Shown here in pieces: positions 36,040 through 45,208 of a stretch of DNA of 64,000 bases (the stretch's first letter is position 1; the number at the start of each line of letters is the position of its first letter). The notes beneath the pieces were generated by a model. The model was not told the DNA's origin and made no database searches. It saw only the letters and a list, made by a program, of their open reading frames with translations. Source of the stretch: JBFMHP01 sp964557295. Lineage in GTDB: Bacteria > Pseudomonadota > Gammaproteobacteria > RBG-16-57-12. Location of the stretch: NCBI GenBank assembly GCA_964557295.1, contig CAZKZP010000010.1:1-64000 (forward strand), given 5' to 3'. The translations under genes and the position numbers were made by a program.

Positions 36040-36354
36040 TTACATGCTGCTGCTCATCATGTAGTCGACCGCCTCCTTGATCTGCTTTTCACTGCATTTA
36101 TCGCACAGGCCCTTGGGCGGCATCGCCTTCACGCCATAGATCGCAGCGTTGTACAGGGCTTCGGTCCCCTTCTGCTTGAGCGGCTCCCAATCGTCGACCT
36201 TGCCGAACTGCGGCACATCGGGCATGCCGCCCCCATGGCACATATGACAGTATTCGTTGTAGATCTGACGTCCCTGCTCGGCGTATCCCTGATGCGAGAA
36301 GGCCAGACCTAGCGCGATCATCGCCAGCCATCGCACTGCTCTCATGCGGTTCAT
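36040..36354 (-). CDS. Small periplasmic c-type cytochrome (cytochrome c5-like)
   Basis: The 104-residue protein has a signal peptide (about residues 1-25, ending GYA) and a single heme-binding motif CHMCH at residues 36-40. A likely axial Met lies in KAMPPKG near residue 76. A second cysteine pair CDKC near residue 84 is typical of cytochrome c5-type proteins, where it forms a disulfide. It should shuttle electrons in the periplasm. It is transcribed alone and ends at a good terminator. An ATG three codons in is an equally possible start. Confidence 0.9.
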   Translation of the reverse strand: MNRMRAVRWLAMIALGLAFSHQGYAEQGRQIYNEYCHMCHGGGMPDVPQFGKVDDWEPLKQKGTEALYNAAIYGVKAMPPKGLCDKCSEKQIKEAVDYMMSSSM

Positions 36355-36671
36355 CTAGACCCCCTTGAGAATAAATTACCTCAATCTTTCCACAGGAATA
36401 TTAACCCCAGCTTAACAAGGATCGACTAATATTCCAACATATTTTAACAGGTAATCAGGACCTCTATGAGCCAGTTACTTGCACGAATGGTGATTCTATG
36501 GGTGATTTAATTCCGTTTGTGAAAAATTTAATAAAATCACCTTGGCGTGTAAACGAATCAAATCACAAATCGGAATCAAAGAGTGGGGGGTTGCCGACAA
36601 TTCTGCATATGGTAGAGTGCAAGGACAACCACGCCGCCAACCCCCAGATAATCAGAGCGAAGGAGCACCGC
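36355..36671. other. 317-base divergent intergenic region
   Basis: This AT-rich spacer lies between the cytochrome c gene and the CBS protein gene. The CBS frame is open back to 36498, but no ribosome site supports that start. A weak promoter-like pair is marked at 36591-36618. Nothing else is recognised. Confidence 0.55.
36591..36618 (+). promoter_or_regulatory. Candidate sigma70-type promoter for the CBS gene
   Basis: TTGCCG and TAGAGT are spaced by 16 bases and lie about 54 bases before the start codon. Each matches the consensus at only four positions. Confidence 0.3.
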
Positions 36672-37124
36672 ATGAAGGTCGGATACCTCTTCAAAAACAA
36701 GCCAAAAACCAGTTTTTCCATTTCTCCCGATGCCACAGTGACCGAAGCCGCGGAGCTGATGAACGACAACCACATCGGCTCTTTGATGGTCAGGAAAGGA
36801 TCGACCGGGATTCAGAGCATCATTACGGAGCGGGACATCCTGCATGTGGTCGGCGGTAGACCGGATAAGCTCGCCGTGCTCAAGGTTCGCGATATCATGG
36901 CCCCGTCCCTGATCACTTGCCAGATCTCCGACACCATCGATCACGCCATGGATCTGATGATCAACAACAAAACCACGCATCGGATACGGCATCTGCCCGT
37001 CATGGAAGGTGAGCAATTCGTTGGGATCATTTCAGTGAGCGACATCATCGAGGCGCTGCTGACGGAAACCAAGCAGGAAAACAACTTGTTGAAGAGTTAC
37101 ATCAAGAACTGGCCGGAAGAATAA
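36672..37124 (+). CDS. CBS-pair domain protein
   Basis: The 150-residue protein is a stand-alone pair of CBS motifs, a module that binds adenosyl nucleotides. The first (about residues 8-62) contains DATVTEAAELMNDNHIGSLMV and IITERDIL. The second (about 75-135) contains DTIDHAMDLMINNKTTHRIRHLPV and GIISVSDIIEALL. There is no enzymatic domain, so it probably regulates a partner. The start at 36672 is set by an AAGGAG site at 36660-36665 with 6 bases between. The frame is open further upstream but that part has no family similarity. Confidence 0.9.
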   Translation: MKVGYLFKNKPKTSFSISPDATVTEAAELMNDNHIGSLMVRKGSTGIQSIITERDILHVVGGRPDKLAVLKVRDIMAPSLITCQISDTIDHAMDLMINNKTTHRIRHLPVMEGEQFVGIISVSDIIEALLTETKQENNLLKSYIKNWPEE

Positions 37125-37145
37125 GCGGCCAGGAAGCGGGACCCT

Positions 37146-37421
37146 CTATTCCTGGAGGGTTTCGAGATTGTTGCTTTTCGCGAAGTTGATCAGGAAGTTG
37201 AACACCATCGGCTCTTCGTCCTCGAGCCTGGCGTCGATCACCACGCAATTGACGCCGTCGATCGTCACCATGTTCACCTTGGGATGAAAATGCACGCGGC
37301 GGTCAGGCCCGATCGTGGAGACGGCGGTCGTCAGGCGCTGGGCCCAATCACTGGGCCGGAATCTCCGGCCATCGACGGTGACACCCTTGATGATGATCTT
37401 ACTGACTTTGGCGTTGCTCAT
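37146..37421 (-). CDS. DUF3579 family protein
   Basis: The 91-residue soluble protein matches the proteobacterial DUF3579 family. The IIIKGVTVDGRRFRPSDWAQR segment near residues 9-29 (with DGRxFRPSDWAxRL) is the hallmark. The RVHFHPKVNMVTIDGVNCVVIDARL stretch follows, then a C-terminal helix FLINFAKSNNLETL. The function is unknown. It is convergent with the CBS gene. The 146 bases between it and the purL stop include a 9-base inverted repeat near 37530-37560 but no gene. Confidence 0.85.
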   Translation of the reverse strand: MSNAKVSKIIIKGVTVDGRRFRPSDWAQRLTTAVSTIGPDRRVHFHPKVNMVTIDGVNCVVIDARLEDEEPMVFNFLINFAKSNNLETLQE

Positions 37422-37567
37422 CGCTCGTGCTTAAATCCATTTTGACTCTGAGGTTCCACGATTGAAACCGGGATTCGGTTTCTTCTCTGTTCGGCTGCGG
37501 GGCGATTTTATTGATAGATCCGGCGGATTGGAAGCGTAAAAAATCACAATCCGCCGAAACTACCGCG

Positions 37568-40500
37568 TCACGACACCCACTTCCTGGCATTGCGGAACAT
37601 GCGCATCCACGGTCCGTCCTCGCCCCATTCGGCCGGGTGCCATGAATGCTGCACCGCGCGGAACACCCGCTCCGGGTGCGGCATCATGATGGTGAAACGC
37701 CCATCCCGCGTGGTCAGGCCGGTAATGCCCAGGGCCGAGCCGTTCGGGTTGGCGGGATAGATCTCCGTGGACTTGCCGTAATTGTCGACATAGCGCAGCG
37801 CGACGACGCCGTGCTCGAAGGCCTTGGCGGCGGAATCGCCCGGCCGGAACTCGGCGCGGCCCTCGCCATGGGCCACGGCGATCGGCATGCGCGAACCGGC
37901 CATGCCCTGCAGGAAGATCGAGGGAGTATCGAGCACCTCGACCATGCACACGCGGGCCTCGAACTGCTCGGACTCGTTGCGCGCAAAACGCGGCCAGAGG
38001 CTGGCGCCGTGGATGAGCGCGTGCAGGTTGGACATCATCTGACAGCCGTTGCACACGCCCAGGCCGAAGCTGTCCTCGCGCATGAAAAAGGCGCTGAATT
38101 GATCGCGGGCGCGGGGATTGAACAGGATCGACTTCGCCCAGCCTTCGCCGGCGCCGAGCACATCGCCGTAGGAAAACCCGCCGCAGGCGACCAGCCCCTT
38201 GAAATCGCTCAGACGCACGCGGCCTTCGATGATGTCGCTCATGTGCACATCGATGGCGTTGAAGCCCGCGCGGTCAAAGGCCGCCGCCATCTCGACCTGG
38301 CCGTTGACACCCTGTTCGCGCAGCACCGCCACGCGCGGGCGGATGCCGGTGGCGATGTAGGGGGCGGCGATATCGTCATTGTGATCGAAGGTGAGATTGA
38401 CGTGCAGACCGGGGTCGGCGGCATCGAGCAGGCGGTCGTATTCCTGCTGCGCGCACTGGGGATTGTCGCGCAGCGACTGCATGCGCCACGAGGTCTCCGA
38501 CCAGGCGCGATGGAGATTGATGCGGCTATCGGCCAGGATCTCGCGCCCCGCGCGGGTAAACACGATGCGGTCGTCTTGGCGCAACTGGCCGATCACGGCG
38601 CTGTGCTTGCCCAGGCCGGCGTCGCGCAGGATCTTCAGCACATCATCGGCATCGCGGTGGCGTACCTGGATCAAGGCGCCCAGTTCTTCGCTGAACAGCG
38701 CGGCAGCGGCATCCCCGCCCAGCGCGGCGAGCTCGATCTGCACCCCGGTGTGGCCGGCGAAGGCCATCTCGCAGACCGTGGCGAACAAGCCGCCGTCGGA
38801 GCGGTCGTGGTAGGCCAGCAGCAGGCCCTGGCGGTTGAGGGTTTGGATGACCTCGAAGAAGGCCTTGAGCGCATGCGGATCATCCAGATCGGCCGGGTGA
38901 TGGCCGATGTGCTGGTAGACCTGGGCCAGCGCGCTGCCACCCAAACGGTTCGCGCCCCGGCCCAGATCGATGAAGAGCAGTTCGCTGGCCTCGATATCGG
39001 TGCGCAGCGCGGGCGTGAGGGTGCGGCGGCAGTCACGCACCGGCGCGAAGGCCGAGATGATCAGCGACAGCGGCGCGACCACCTCGCGGCGCTCGCCCTC
39101 GTGCTGCCAGACGGTCTTCATCGACATCGAGTCCTTGCCGACCGGAATGGTCAAGCCCAGCGCCGGGCACAGCTCCATGCCCACCGCCTTCACCGCATCG
39201 AACAGGCCGGCGTCCTCGCCGGGATAACCCGCCGCGGCCATCCAGTTGGCGGAGAGCTTGATGTCGCTCAGCTTATCGATCGAGGCGGCGGCGATATTGG
39301 TGATCGCCTCGGCCACCGCCATGCGCGCGGAGGCCGCGTGATGCAGCACGGCGACCGGTGTGCGCTCGCCCATGGCCATGGCCTCGCCGGTGCAGGTATC
39401 GAAGCTCGTCGCGGTGACCGCGACATCGGCCACCGGCACCTGCCAGGGGCCGACCATCTGGTCGCGCGCCACCAGACCGGTGACCGAACGGTCGCCGATG
39501 GTGATCAGGAAGGTTTTGTCCGCGACCGTCGGCAGCCGGAGAATGCGGTAGGCGGCCTCCTTCAGATCGAGGCCCGCGGTGCTGAATTCCGGCTTGGCGA
39601 AGGTCTTGTGATGGACATCGCGCAGCATCTTCGGCGGCTTGCCGAGCAGCACTTCCATCGGCATGTCGATGGGCGTGTTCTCGAAATGGCCGTCGCCGAG
39701 CACCAACTGGCGCTCCTCGGTGGCCTCGCCGATGACGGCGAACGGGCAGCGCTCGCGCTCGCAGATCTCGCGGAACAGCTCCAAACTCTCCGGGGCGATC
39801 GCCAGCACATACCGCTCCTGCGATTCGTTGCACCAGATCTCGAGCGGCGACATGCCGGGCTCGTCGTTGGGGATGGCGCGCAACTCGAAGCGCGCGCCGC
39901 GCCCGGCGTCGTTGACCAGCTCCGGCATGGCGTTGGAGATGCCACCGGCGCCGACATCATGGAGGGAGACGATCGGATTCTGGTCGCCCAACTGCCAGCA
40001 GCGGTCGATGACCTCCTGGCAACGGCGCTGCATCTCCGGATTGCTGCGCTGCACCGAGGCGAAATCCAGATCCTCGGCGCTCGCGCCGCTGGCCACCGAC
40101 GAGGCGGCCCCGCCGCCCAGGCCGATCAGCATCGCCGGGCCGCCGAGCACGATCAGTTGCGCGCCGGCGGGAATGTCTTGTTTGGCGACATGTTGTTCGC
40201 GGATGTTGCCCAGGCCGCCGGCGAGCATGATCGGCTTGTGATAGCCGCGGATCTCCGCGCCCTGCGGGCCGGGGGTCTTCAGCTCGAAGGTGCGGAAATA
40301 GCCGCACAGATTGGGGCGGCCGAATTCGTTGTTGTAGGCGGCCGCGCCGATCGGGCCTTGCAGCATGATATCGAGCGCGCTGGCGATGCGCCCCGGCTTG
40401 CCGAAATCCGTCTCCCACGGTTGCACCGCGCCCGGCAGGCGCAGATTGGAGACGCTGAACCCGCACAGCCCCGCCTTGGGCTTGCCGCCGCGGCCGGTGG

Positions 40501-41467
40501 CGCCCTCGTCGCGGATCTCGCCGCCGGCGCCGGTGGCCGCGCCGGGATCGGGCGAGATCGCGGTGGGATGGTTGTGCGTCTCCACCTTCATCAGGATGTG
40601 CACATCCTCTTGATGGTAGCGGTAACGGCCGTCGGCCGGATCCGGGAAGAAGCGCCCGGCCTGGTGGCCGCGGATGACCGCCGCGTTGTCCCGGTAGGCG
40701 GAAAGCACATTGTCGGCATGGCGCTGATAGGTGTTCTTGATCATGCCGAACAGCGACTTCTGCTGCGGCTGGCCGTCGATGACCCAGTCGGCGTTGAAGA
40801 TCTTGTGGCGGCAGTGCTCGGAGTTGGCCTGCGCGAACATCATCAGCTCGATGTCGTTCGGATTGCGCCCCAGGGCGGTGAAGTTCTCGACCAGGTAATC
40901 GATCTCGTCGTCGGCCAGCGCCAGGCCGAGCGTGCGGTTGGCGATCTCCAGCGCGACCCGGCCGCCGCCGAGGATGTCCACCGAGGTCAGCGGCGCGGGC
41001 TGGGCCTCGCCGAACAGGGCGACGGCGTCCTCGGCGCTCTCCAGCACCGTTTCGGTCATCCGATCGTGGATCAGGGGCTTGATCTGGGCCAGCTGCGCGG
41101 CGGTGAGCGGCCGCTGGTCCTGGGTCGTGAAATGGAAGCGCGTGCCACGCTCGATGCGCCGGATCGCCTGCAAGCCGCAATTGTGCGCGATATCGCTGGC
41201 CTTGCTCGACCACGGCGAGATGGTGCCGAAACGGGGCACCACCACCGCCTGCGTGCCGGCGGGCTCCTGCGCCTCGCGCGGCGGCCCATAGCTGAGCACC
41301 TGTTCGAGCAGCTCGCGCTCAGCCGCGGTCAGCGTGCGCTCCACGAAGACGAAATGGATGAATTCATCGCGCATCCCGGCAACCTCGGGAACCCGTGCCT
41401 GCACGGCCGCCAGGAGCTTGTTTCGCCGAAATGAGGAAAGTGCCGGACCACCGCGCAGATGCAACAT
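37568..41467 (-). CDS. purL: Phosphoribosylformylglycinamidine synthase
   Basis: The 1299-residue single-chain enzyme converts FGAR, glutamine and ATP to FGAM in purine synthesis. The N-terminal PurS-like part is followed by two AIR-synthase-like halves, with ANSEHCRHKIFN near residue 210 and VETHNHPTAISPDPGAATGAGGEIRDEGATG-type motifs near residue 290. The C-terminal glutamine amidotransferase domain starts near residue 1040, and its catalytic Cys is in FGLGVCNGCQMM near residue 1140. Length equals the typical gammaproteobacterial enzyme. The opposite strand is open for over 1200 codons, but that is a GC-rich shadow. Confidence 0.97.
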   Translation of the reverse strand: MLHLRGGPALSSFRRNKLLAAVQARVPEVAGMRDEFIHFVFVERTLTAAERELLEQVLSYGPPREAQEPAGTQAVVVPRFGTISPWSSKASDIAHNCGLQAIRRIERGTRFHFTTQDQRPLTAAQLAQIKPLIHDRMTETVLESAEDAVALFGEAQPAPLTSVDILGGGRVALEIANRTLGLALADDEIDYLVENFTALGRNPNDIELMMFAQANSEHCRHKIFNADWVIDGQPQQKSLFGMIKNTYQRHADNVLSAYRDNAAVIRGHQAGRFFPDPADGRYRYHQEDVHILMKVETHNHPTAISPDPGAATGAGGEIRDEGATGRGGKPKAGLCGFSVSNLRLPGAVQPWETDFGKPGRIASALDIMLQGPIGAAAYNNEFGRPNLCGYFRTFELKTPGPQGAEIRGYHKPIMLAGGLGNIREQHVAKQDIPAGAQLIVLGGPAMLIGLGGGAASSVASGASAEDLDFASVQRSNPEMQRRCQEVIDRCWQLGDQNPIVSLHDVGAGGISNAMPELVNDAGRGARFELRAIPNDEPGMSPLEIWCNESQERYVLAIAPESLELFREICERERCPFAVIGEATEERQLVLGDGHFENTPIDMPMEVLLGKPPKMLRDVHHKTFAKPEFSTAGLDLKEAAYRILRLPTVADKTFLITIGDRSVTGLVARDQMVGPWQVPVADVAVTATSFDTCTGEAMAMGERTPVAVLHHAASARMAVAEAITNIAAASIDKLSDIKLSANWMAAAGYPGEDAGLFDAVKAVGMELCPALGLTIPVGKDSMSMKTVWQHEGERREVVAPLSLIISAFAPVRDCRRTLTPALRTDIEASELLFIDLGRGANRLGGSALAQVYQHIGHHPADLDDPHALKAFFEVIQTLNRQGLLLAYHDRSDGGLFATVCEMAFAGHTGVQIELAALGGDAAAALFSEELGALIQVRHRDADDVLKILRDAGLGKHSAVIGQLRQDDRIVFTRAGREILADSRINLHRAWSETSWRMQSLRDNPQCAQQEYDRLLDAADPGLHVNLTFDHNDDIAAPYIATGIRPRVAVLREQGVNGQVEMAAAFDRAGFNAIDVHMSDIIEGRVRLSDFKGLVACGGFSYGDVLGAGEGWAKSILFNPRARDQFSAFFMREDSFGLGVCNGCQMMSNLHALIHGASLWPRFARNESEQFEARVCMVEVLDTPSIFLQGMAGSRMPIAVAHGEGRAEFRPGDSAAKAFEHGVVALRYVDNYGKSTEIYPANPNGSALGITGLTTRDGRFTIMMPHPERVFRAVQHSWHPAEWGEDGPWMRMFRNARKWVS

Positions 41468-41522
41468 CGCTTACTCTTCTGTGTTTGGCTCTTAAAGGAG
41501 CGCCAATGATACTTGAAATAAC

Positions 41523-41562
41523 AACGGCAGGCCACCTGCGGACCCGCGGGCGGCCTGCCGTT
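41523..41562 (-). terminator. Hairpin terminator between purC and purL
   Basis: AACGGCAGGCC (41523-41533) pairs perfectly with GGCCTGCCGTT (41552-41562). On the minus strand it follows the purC stop and leads into TTGTTATTTC. On the plus strand it leads into TTTTTT. It therefore ends purC transcripts upstream of purL. Confidence 0.75.
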
Positions 41563-41574
41563 TTTTCAGTTGTT

Positions 41575-42297
41575 TTACTTGCCGGAACCGAGGTCCACGC
41601 CGAGACGGCGGGCGACTTCCTCATAGGCCTCGACGACACCGCCCAACCCTTGGCGGAAGCGGTCCTTGTCGAGCTTGTTGCGGGTCTCCTTGTCCCACAG
41701 GCGGCAGCCGTCGGGTGAGAACTCATCACCCAGCACGACCTCGCCCTTGAACAGCCCAAACTCGAGCTTGTAGTCCACCAGCAGCAGGCCGGCATCGTGG
41801 AAGAGCTGCTTGAGCACGCCGTTGACCTTGAAGGTCAGTTCCTTCATGCGCGCGACTTGCTCGTCGGTCGCCCAGCCGAAGGAGCGTATGTGGGATTCGT
41901 TGATCATCGGGTCGTGCAGGGCATCGTTCTTGAGGAACAGCTCGAAGGTCGGCGGGTTGAGCTCCAGCCCCTCCTGCACGCCGAGGCGGCGACAGAGGCT
42001 GCCGGCGGCGAGGTTGCGCACCACGCATTCGATGGGAATCATCTTCAGTTTTTTGACCACCGCCTCGTTGGCCGACAACAGCGACTCCACATGGGTGGGG
42101 ATCCCGGCGGCGGCCAGTTTTTGCATGATGAAGAAGTTGAACTTGTTGTTCACCTCGCCCTTGCGGTCGAGCTTTTCCACCTTCTGGCCGTCGAAGGCGG
42201 AGGTGTCGTTGCGGAATTCCAGTATCAACCGGTCCGGATCATCGGTGCGATACACCGATTTGGCCTTGCCCGCGTAGAGTTGCTCCAACTTTTTCAT
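41575..42297 (-). CDS. purC: SAICAR synthetase (phosphoribosylaminoimidazole-succinocarboxamide synthase)
   Basis: The 240-residue enzyme joins CAIR and aspartate with ATP. It begins MKKLEQLYAGKAKSVY and shows FRNDTSAFDG near residue 32, VNKFNFFIM-type sequence, IPIECVVRNLAAGSLCRR near residue 87, and LLLVDYKLEFG near residue 180. Near residue 190 lies the DEFSPDG motif. The frame is open upstream, but only the ATG at 42297 is family-like. It lies 8 bases after the MBL hydrolase gene in the dapA-bamC-MBL-purC run. Confidence 0.97.
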   Translation of the reverse strand: MKKLEQLYAGKAKSVYRTDDPDRLILEFRNDTSAFDGQKVEKLDRKGEVNNKFNFFIMQKLAAAGIPTHVESLLSANEAVVKKLKMIPIECVVRNLAAGSLCRRLGVQEGLELNPPTFELFLKNDALHDPMINESHIRSFGWATDEQVARMKELTFKVNGVLKQLFHDAGLLLVDYKLEFGLFKGEVVLGDEFSPDGCRLWDKETRNKLDKDRFRQGLGGVVEAYEEVARRLGVDLGSGK

Positions 42298-42305
42298 TGC
42301 TGACC

Positions 42306-43076
42306 TCAAAATATGCGTTCGATACCGCGCCAATCCAAACCCGCCGCCTGATCGGCGATGCCGATCCAATCCGGCTGGCACGCCAGCGCCCTGCTCAGGG
42401 CCGCCGCAGCCAGCGCCGGGGTGTTATGTTTTTCGCTCAAGTGCGCCGCCACCACATGCCGGAGCCTCGATTGATCCAGCCGCGACACCAGTTCCGCCGA
42501 CTGGTCATTGCTCAGATGCCCGTGGCGCCCGCCGACCCGCTGCTTGAGCGAGGGGGGATAATTGCCATTGGCGAGCAGAACCGTGTCGTGGTTGCACTCC
42601 AGCACCAGGGCATCACAGCCGCTGAGCTGCTCCACGATGTGAGGGGTGTGGCTCCCCAGGTCCGTGGCGATGGCCAATTTTACATCACCGTCGGAAAAAA
42701 CAAACTGACTCGGTTCGTGGGCATCGTGCGGCACCGGAAACGGCTGCACGCACAGATCGCCGATCTCCAGCGGTTCGTGGCAGTTGAACAGGTGGAATCC
42801 AGCCAATTCGCCGGCGCGTTGCGCGCGCCAGGTGCCGGGGGTCATCCACACGGTGAGGCCGTATTTGCGCGAGAGCATGCCGACGCCGTGGATGTGGTCG
42901 GCGTGTTCGTGGGTCACCAGCACGCCGCTCAGGTCCGCGGGTGTCTTGCCCAGGCGATGCAGGCGCCGCTCGGTCTCCTTGAGGGAGAAGCCGCAGTCGA
43001 TCATCACACAGGTGCGGCCCTGCTCCACCAGGAAGGCGTTGCCACCGCTGCCGCTGCCCAGTGAGGCGAAGCGCAC
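42306..43076 (-). CDS. MBL-fold metal-dependent hydrolase (YycJ/VicX-like)
   Basis: The protein (about 256 residues) is a metallo-beta-lactamase-fold hydrolase. It starts with RFASLGSGSGGNAFLVE and has the metal motif VTHEHADHIHG near residue 58. A further ligand Asp lies in IATDLGSHTP near residue 150. A late AAHLSEKHNTPALA segment lies near residue 220. This pattern is closest to YycJ/VicX-type predicted exonucleases. The GTG at 43076 begins the conserved first strand. Extending to 43109 would run the protein into an intergenic repeat, so I reject that start. It is between bamC and purC. Confidence 0.87.
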   Translation of the reverse strand: MRFASLGSGSGGNAFLVEQGRTCVMIDCGFSLKETERRLHRLGKTPADLSGVLVTHEHADHIHGVGMLSRKYGLTVWMTPGTWRAQRAGELAGFHLFNCHEPLEIGDLCVQPFPVPHDAHEPSQFVFSDGDVKLAIATDLGSHTPHIVEQLSGCDALVLECNHDTVLLANGNYPPSLKQRVGGRHGHLSNDQSAELVSRLDQSRLRHVVAAHLSEKHNTPALAAAALSRALACQPDWIGIADQAAGLDWRGIERIF

Positions 43077-43097
43077 GCTAACAGTTTTTTGAAAAAC

Positions 43098-43216
43098 TCC
43101 CTCTCCCACAGGGATTTATGCCCTTTAGGGTAGAGGGTTGGGGTGAGGGGATAAATTGGACGTAATTACTAATTTTCATTCCCCTCATCCTAACCTTCTC
43201 CCTGTGGGAGAAGGGA
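43098..43216. repeat. Palindromic MITE-like repeat between bamC and the MBL gene
   Basis: The arm at 43098-43114 (TCCCTCTCCCACAGGGA) is inverted at 43199-43216 with one insertion. A second inner pair is GAGGGTTGGGGTGAGGGG (43133-43150) against CCCCTCATCCTAACCTT (43181-43197). The whole 119-base unit can fold into a long hairpin. This sequence type is frequent between genes in many proteobacteria and is probably a non-autonomous element. Confidence 0.78.
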
Positions 43217-43262
43217 CCAGATTCTTTTTCGACAAACGGCAAGACCTCGATATGGCGTGGCA

Positions 43263-44336
43263 TTACTGTTCCGGGAATAACGTGCGCAGCCGCTGATGCA
43301 GGCTGTCGATCACCTTCTGCGCCCGTTCGTTGCGCACGGGGCGGGATTGCAGGTCCAGCAGGTAGATCCGGGTGTTGCCGGCCTCTTCGCTCAACTCGAA
43401 GCGGTAGCGGCTCGCCGCGTGCTTGGCGCTCGGGGCGAGCACACCGTTCAACCAGCTCGCCGAAGGCTTCTCCCCGGCGGTGGCGGATTCGAAGCTGGCG
43501 ATCAGAAAACGATTGCGGCGCTCCTGGGTGTCGATGACCGCGCCCTCGGCCTCCATCGCCTGCACCAGCTTCGGCCAGTTGCGTTCGATATCGCCGGCGA
43601 GTGTGATCGTCAGGGCACCGTCGATGGTCTCGACAGCCAGCGCGGCGGACTCAGCTCCCGCTGCGGCGGCTGGCGGCGGCTCGGCAAATTCCACCTCGGC
43701 GGCGCCGAGGGAGTAGGCCAGGCGCTTGATCATCTCGATGCGCACCTCCGGATCTTCGGGGCGCGGCTGCCAGTCCTTGTCCTCCGGACGCTTGATCTGG
43801 CTGCGCAGGGTGAGATAGATCTCGGTGGTGTCGGGCTTATCGCCCCGCTCCATGCGCAGGCGATAGCGGTCGCGCGTCGGCACCGAATCGCCGCTTTCGC
43901 GGTACTCATACCAATCGGTTTCCATGATGCCGAGCTTGGGCGAGTTCTGGCTCAAGTCAAAGCCCTTGGATTGCCAAAATTCTTCCGCCCATGACCAGAG
44001 TTTATCGGGCGCGGCATTCACCACCAGCCACATCGCCTGACCGTCGCGCATGAGGGTGAATTGCTTCTGCTCCGGCAGCACCGGCTTCGTGCCGCTGGCG
44101 CATTCCTTGGCGTAACTGGAATAGACCGCCGTGCCCTCGCCGACTTCCGGGATCGACATGCTGGTGTCTTCCATGGGACGGGTCAGCCCGGGCGGGAGCT
44201 CCAGATTGGCCTCGGGCCGGGCCTTGTAATATTCATGACTGGCGGAGATATTGGCGCAGCCACTAAGCAAGCCACTTGAAAGCAGCGCCGCCACCAGCCA
44301 TCCCGAGCCGCGGCTCGGCTTATATATATTCATCAA
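43263..44336 (-). CDS. bamC: Outer-membrane protein assembly factor BamC
   Basis: The 357-residue lipoprotein belongs to the BAM complex that folds outer-membrane beta-barrels. The signal peptide ends in the lipobox LLSGC near residue 28. An unstructured stretch with ARPEANLELPPGLTRP follows, and then the two helix-grip domains (about residues 100-215 and 235-350). The order dapA-bamC is conserved in gammaproteobacteria. Its ATG overlaps the dapA stop by 4 bases. A palindromic repeat lies downstream. Confidence 0.93.
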   Translation of the reverse strand: MMNIYKPSRGSGWLVAALLSSGLLSGCANISASHEYYKARPEANLELPPGLTRPMEDTSMSIPEVGEGTAVYSSYAKECASGTKPVLPEQKQFTLMRDGQAMWLVVNAAPDKLWSWAEEFWQSKGFDLSQNSPKLGIMETDWYEYRESGDSVPTRDRYRLRMERGDKPDTTEIYLTLRSQIKRPEDKDWQPRPEDPEVRIEMIKRLAYSLGAAEVEFAEPPPAAAAGAESAALAVETIDGALTITLAGDIERNWPKLVQAMEAEGAVIDTQERRNRFLIASFESATAGEKPSASWLNGVLAPSAKHAASRYRFELSEEAGNTRIYLLDLQSRPVRNERAQKVIDSLHQRLRTLFPEQ

Positions 44337-45208
44337 AGCACTCCCGCCTGTTTCATCGCCTCACGCAAGGCCGCATGGTATTTGACCGACAGCGGTGTGA
44401 GCGGCAGACGAATGCCGTGGCCGATCAGGCCCATCTCGGCAAGCGCCCATTTCACCGGGATCGGATTGGCCTCGAGGAACAGGTTTTTGTGCAATCCGAT
44501 CAGTTTGTCATTGATCGAGGCGGCGCGCGCCTGATCACCCGCGGCGGCGGCCGCGCACATATCGTGCATCGCGCGCGGCGCCACATTGGCGGTCACCGAG
44601 ATCGTGCCCTTGCCGCCGAGCAGGATGAAATCCATGGTGGTCAAATCATCGCCGCTGTAGAGATCGAGCCGGTCGCCGCAGCGCTTGAGGATGTCGCGCG
44701 CGCGGCCCAGGTCGCCAGTCGCCTCCTTGATGCCCACGATGTTGGAAATCCCCGCCAGACGTTCGACCGTCTCCGGCAACATATCGCAGGCCGTGCGCCC
44801 CGGCACGTTATAGAGGATCTGCGGGATCGGCACCGCCTCGGCCACCGCCTTGTGGTGAAGATAAAGCCCCTCTTGGGTGGGCTTGACGTAATAAGGTGTG
44901 ACCAGCAAACACGCATCGGCCCCGACCTCCATCGCCCCACGTGTGAGCGAGATCGCCTCATGCGTGGCATTCGACCCGGTGCCAGCGATCACGGGAACCC
45001 GCCCACCGGCGAACTCCACCGTCTTGGCAATCACCTCGATGTGCTCAGCCTCGGTCAGGGTGGCCGACTCGCCGGTGGTGCCCACCGCGACGATCGCGTC
45101 CGTCTTGTTTTCGATATGGAACTCGACTAAACGCTGCAATCTCTCGTAATCGACACTGCCGTCGTCGTGCATGGGGGTGACCAGCGCGACCATGCTGCCG
45201 TGAAACAT
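44333..45208 (-). CDS. dapA: 4-hydroxy-tetrahydrodipicolinate synthase
   Basis: The 291-residue TIM-barrel enzyme condenses pyruvate with aspartate semialdehyde at the head of the lysine/diaminopimelate branch. Features are GSMVALVTPM at the start, GTTGESATLT near residue 43, LYNVPGRTACD near residue 132 with the catalytic Tyr, and IVGIKEATGD near residue 157 with the Schiff-base Lys. Length is typical. It heads the dapA-bamC-MBL-purC run. Confidence 0.97.
   Translation of the reverse strand: MFHGSMVALVTPMHDDGSVDYERLQRLVEFHIENKTDAIVAVGTTGESATLTEAEHIEVIAKTVEFAGGRVPVIAGTGSNATHEAISLTRGAMEVGADACLLVTPYYVKPTQEGLYLHHKAVAEAVPIPQILYNVPGRTACDMLPETVERLAGISNIVGIKEATGDLGRARDILKRCGDRLDLYSGDDLTTMDFILLGGKGTISVTANVAPRAMHDMCAAAAAGDQARAASINDKLIGLHKNLFLEANPIPVKWALAEMGLIGHGIRLPLTPLSVKYHAALREAMKQAGVL

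Noticed and set aside
36498..36671. N-terminal extension of the CBS protein
   Set aside because: The ribosome site at 36660-36665 supports the ATG at 36672, and the extension is not part of the CBS fold.
37525..37561. Inverted repeat (GGCGGATT/AATCCGCC) after purL as a terminator
   Set aside because: The loop is long and no T-run follows in the minus direction, so I do not call it.
37646..41434. A 1262-codon open frame on the plus strand opposite purL
   Set aside because: It is the antisense shadow of a GC-rich gene, with no start signal or recognisable domain.
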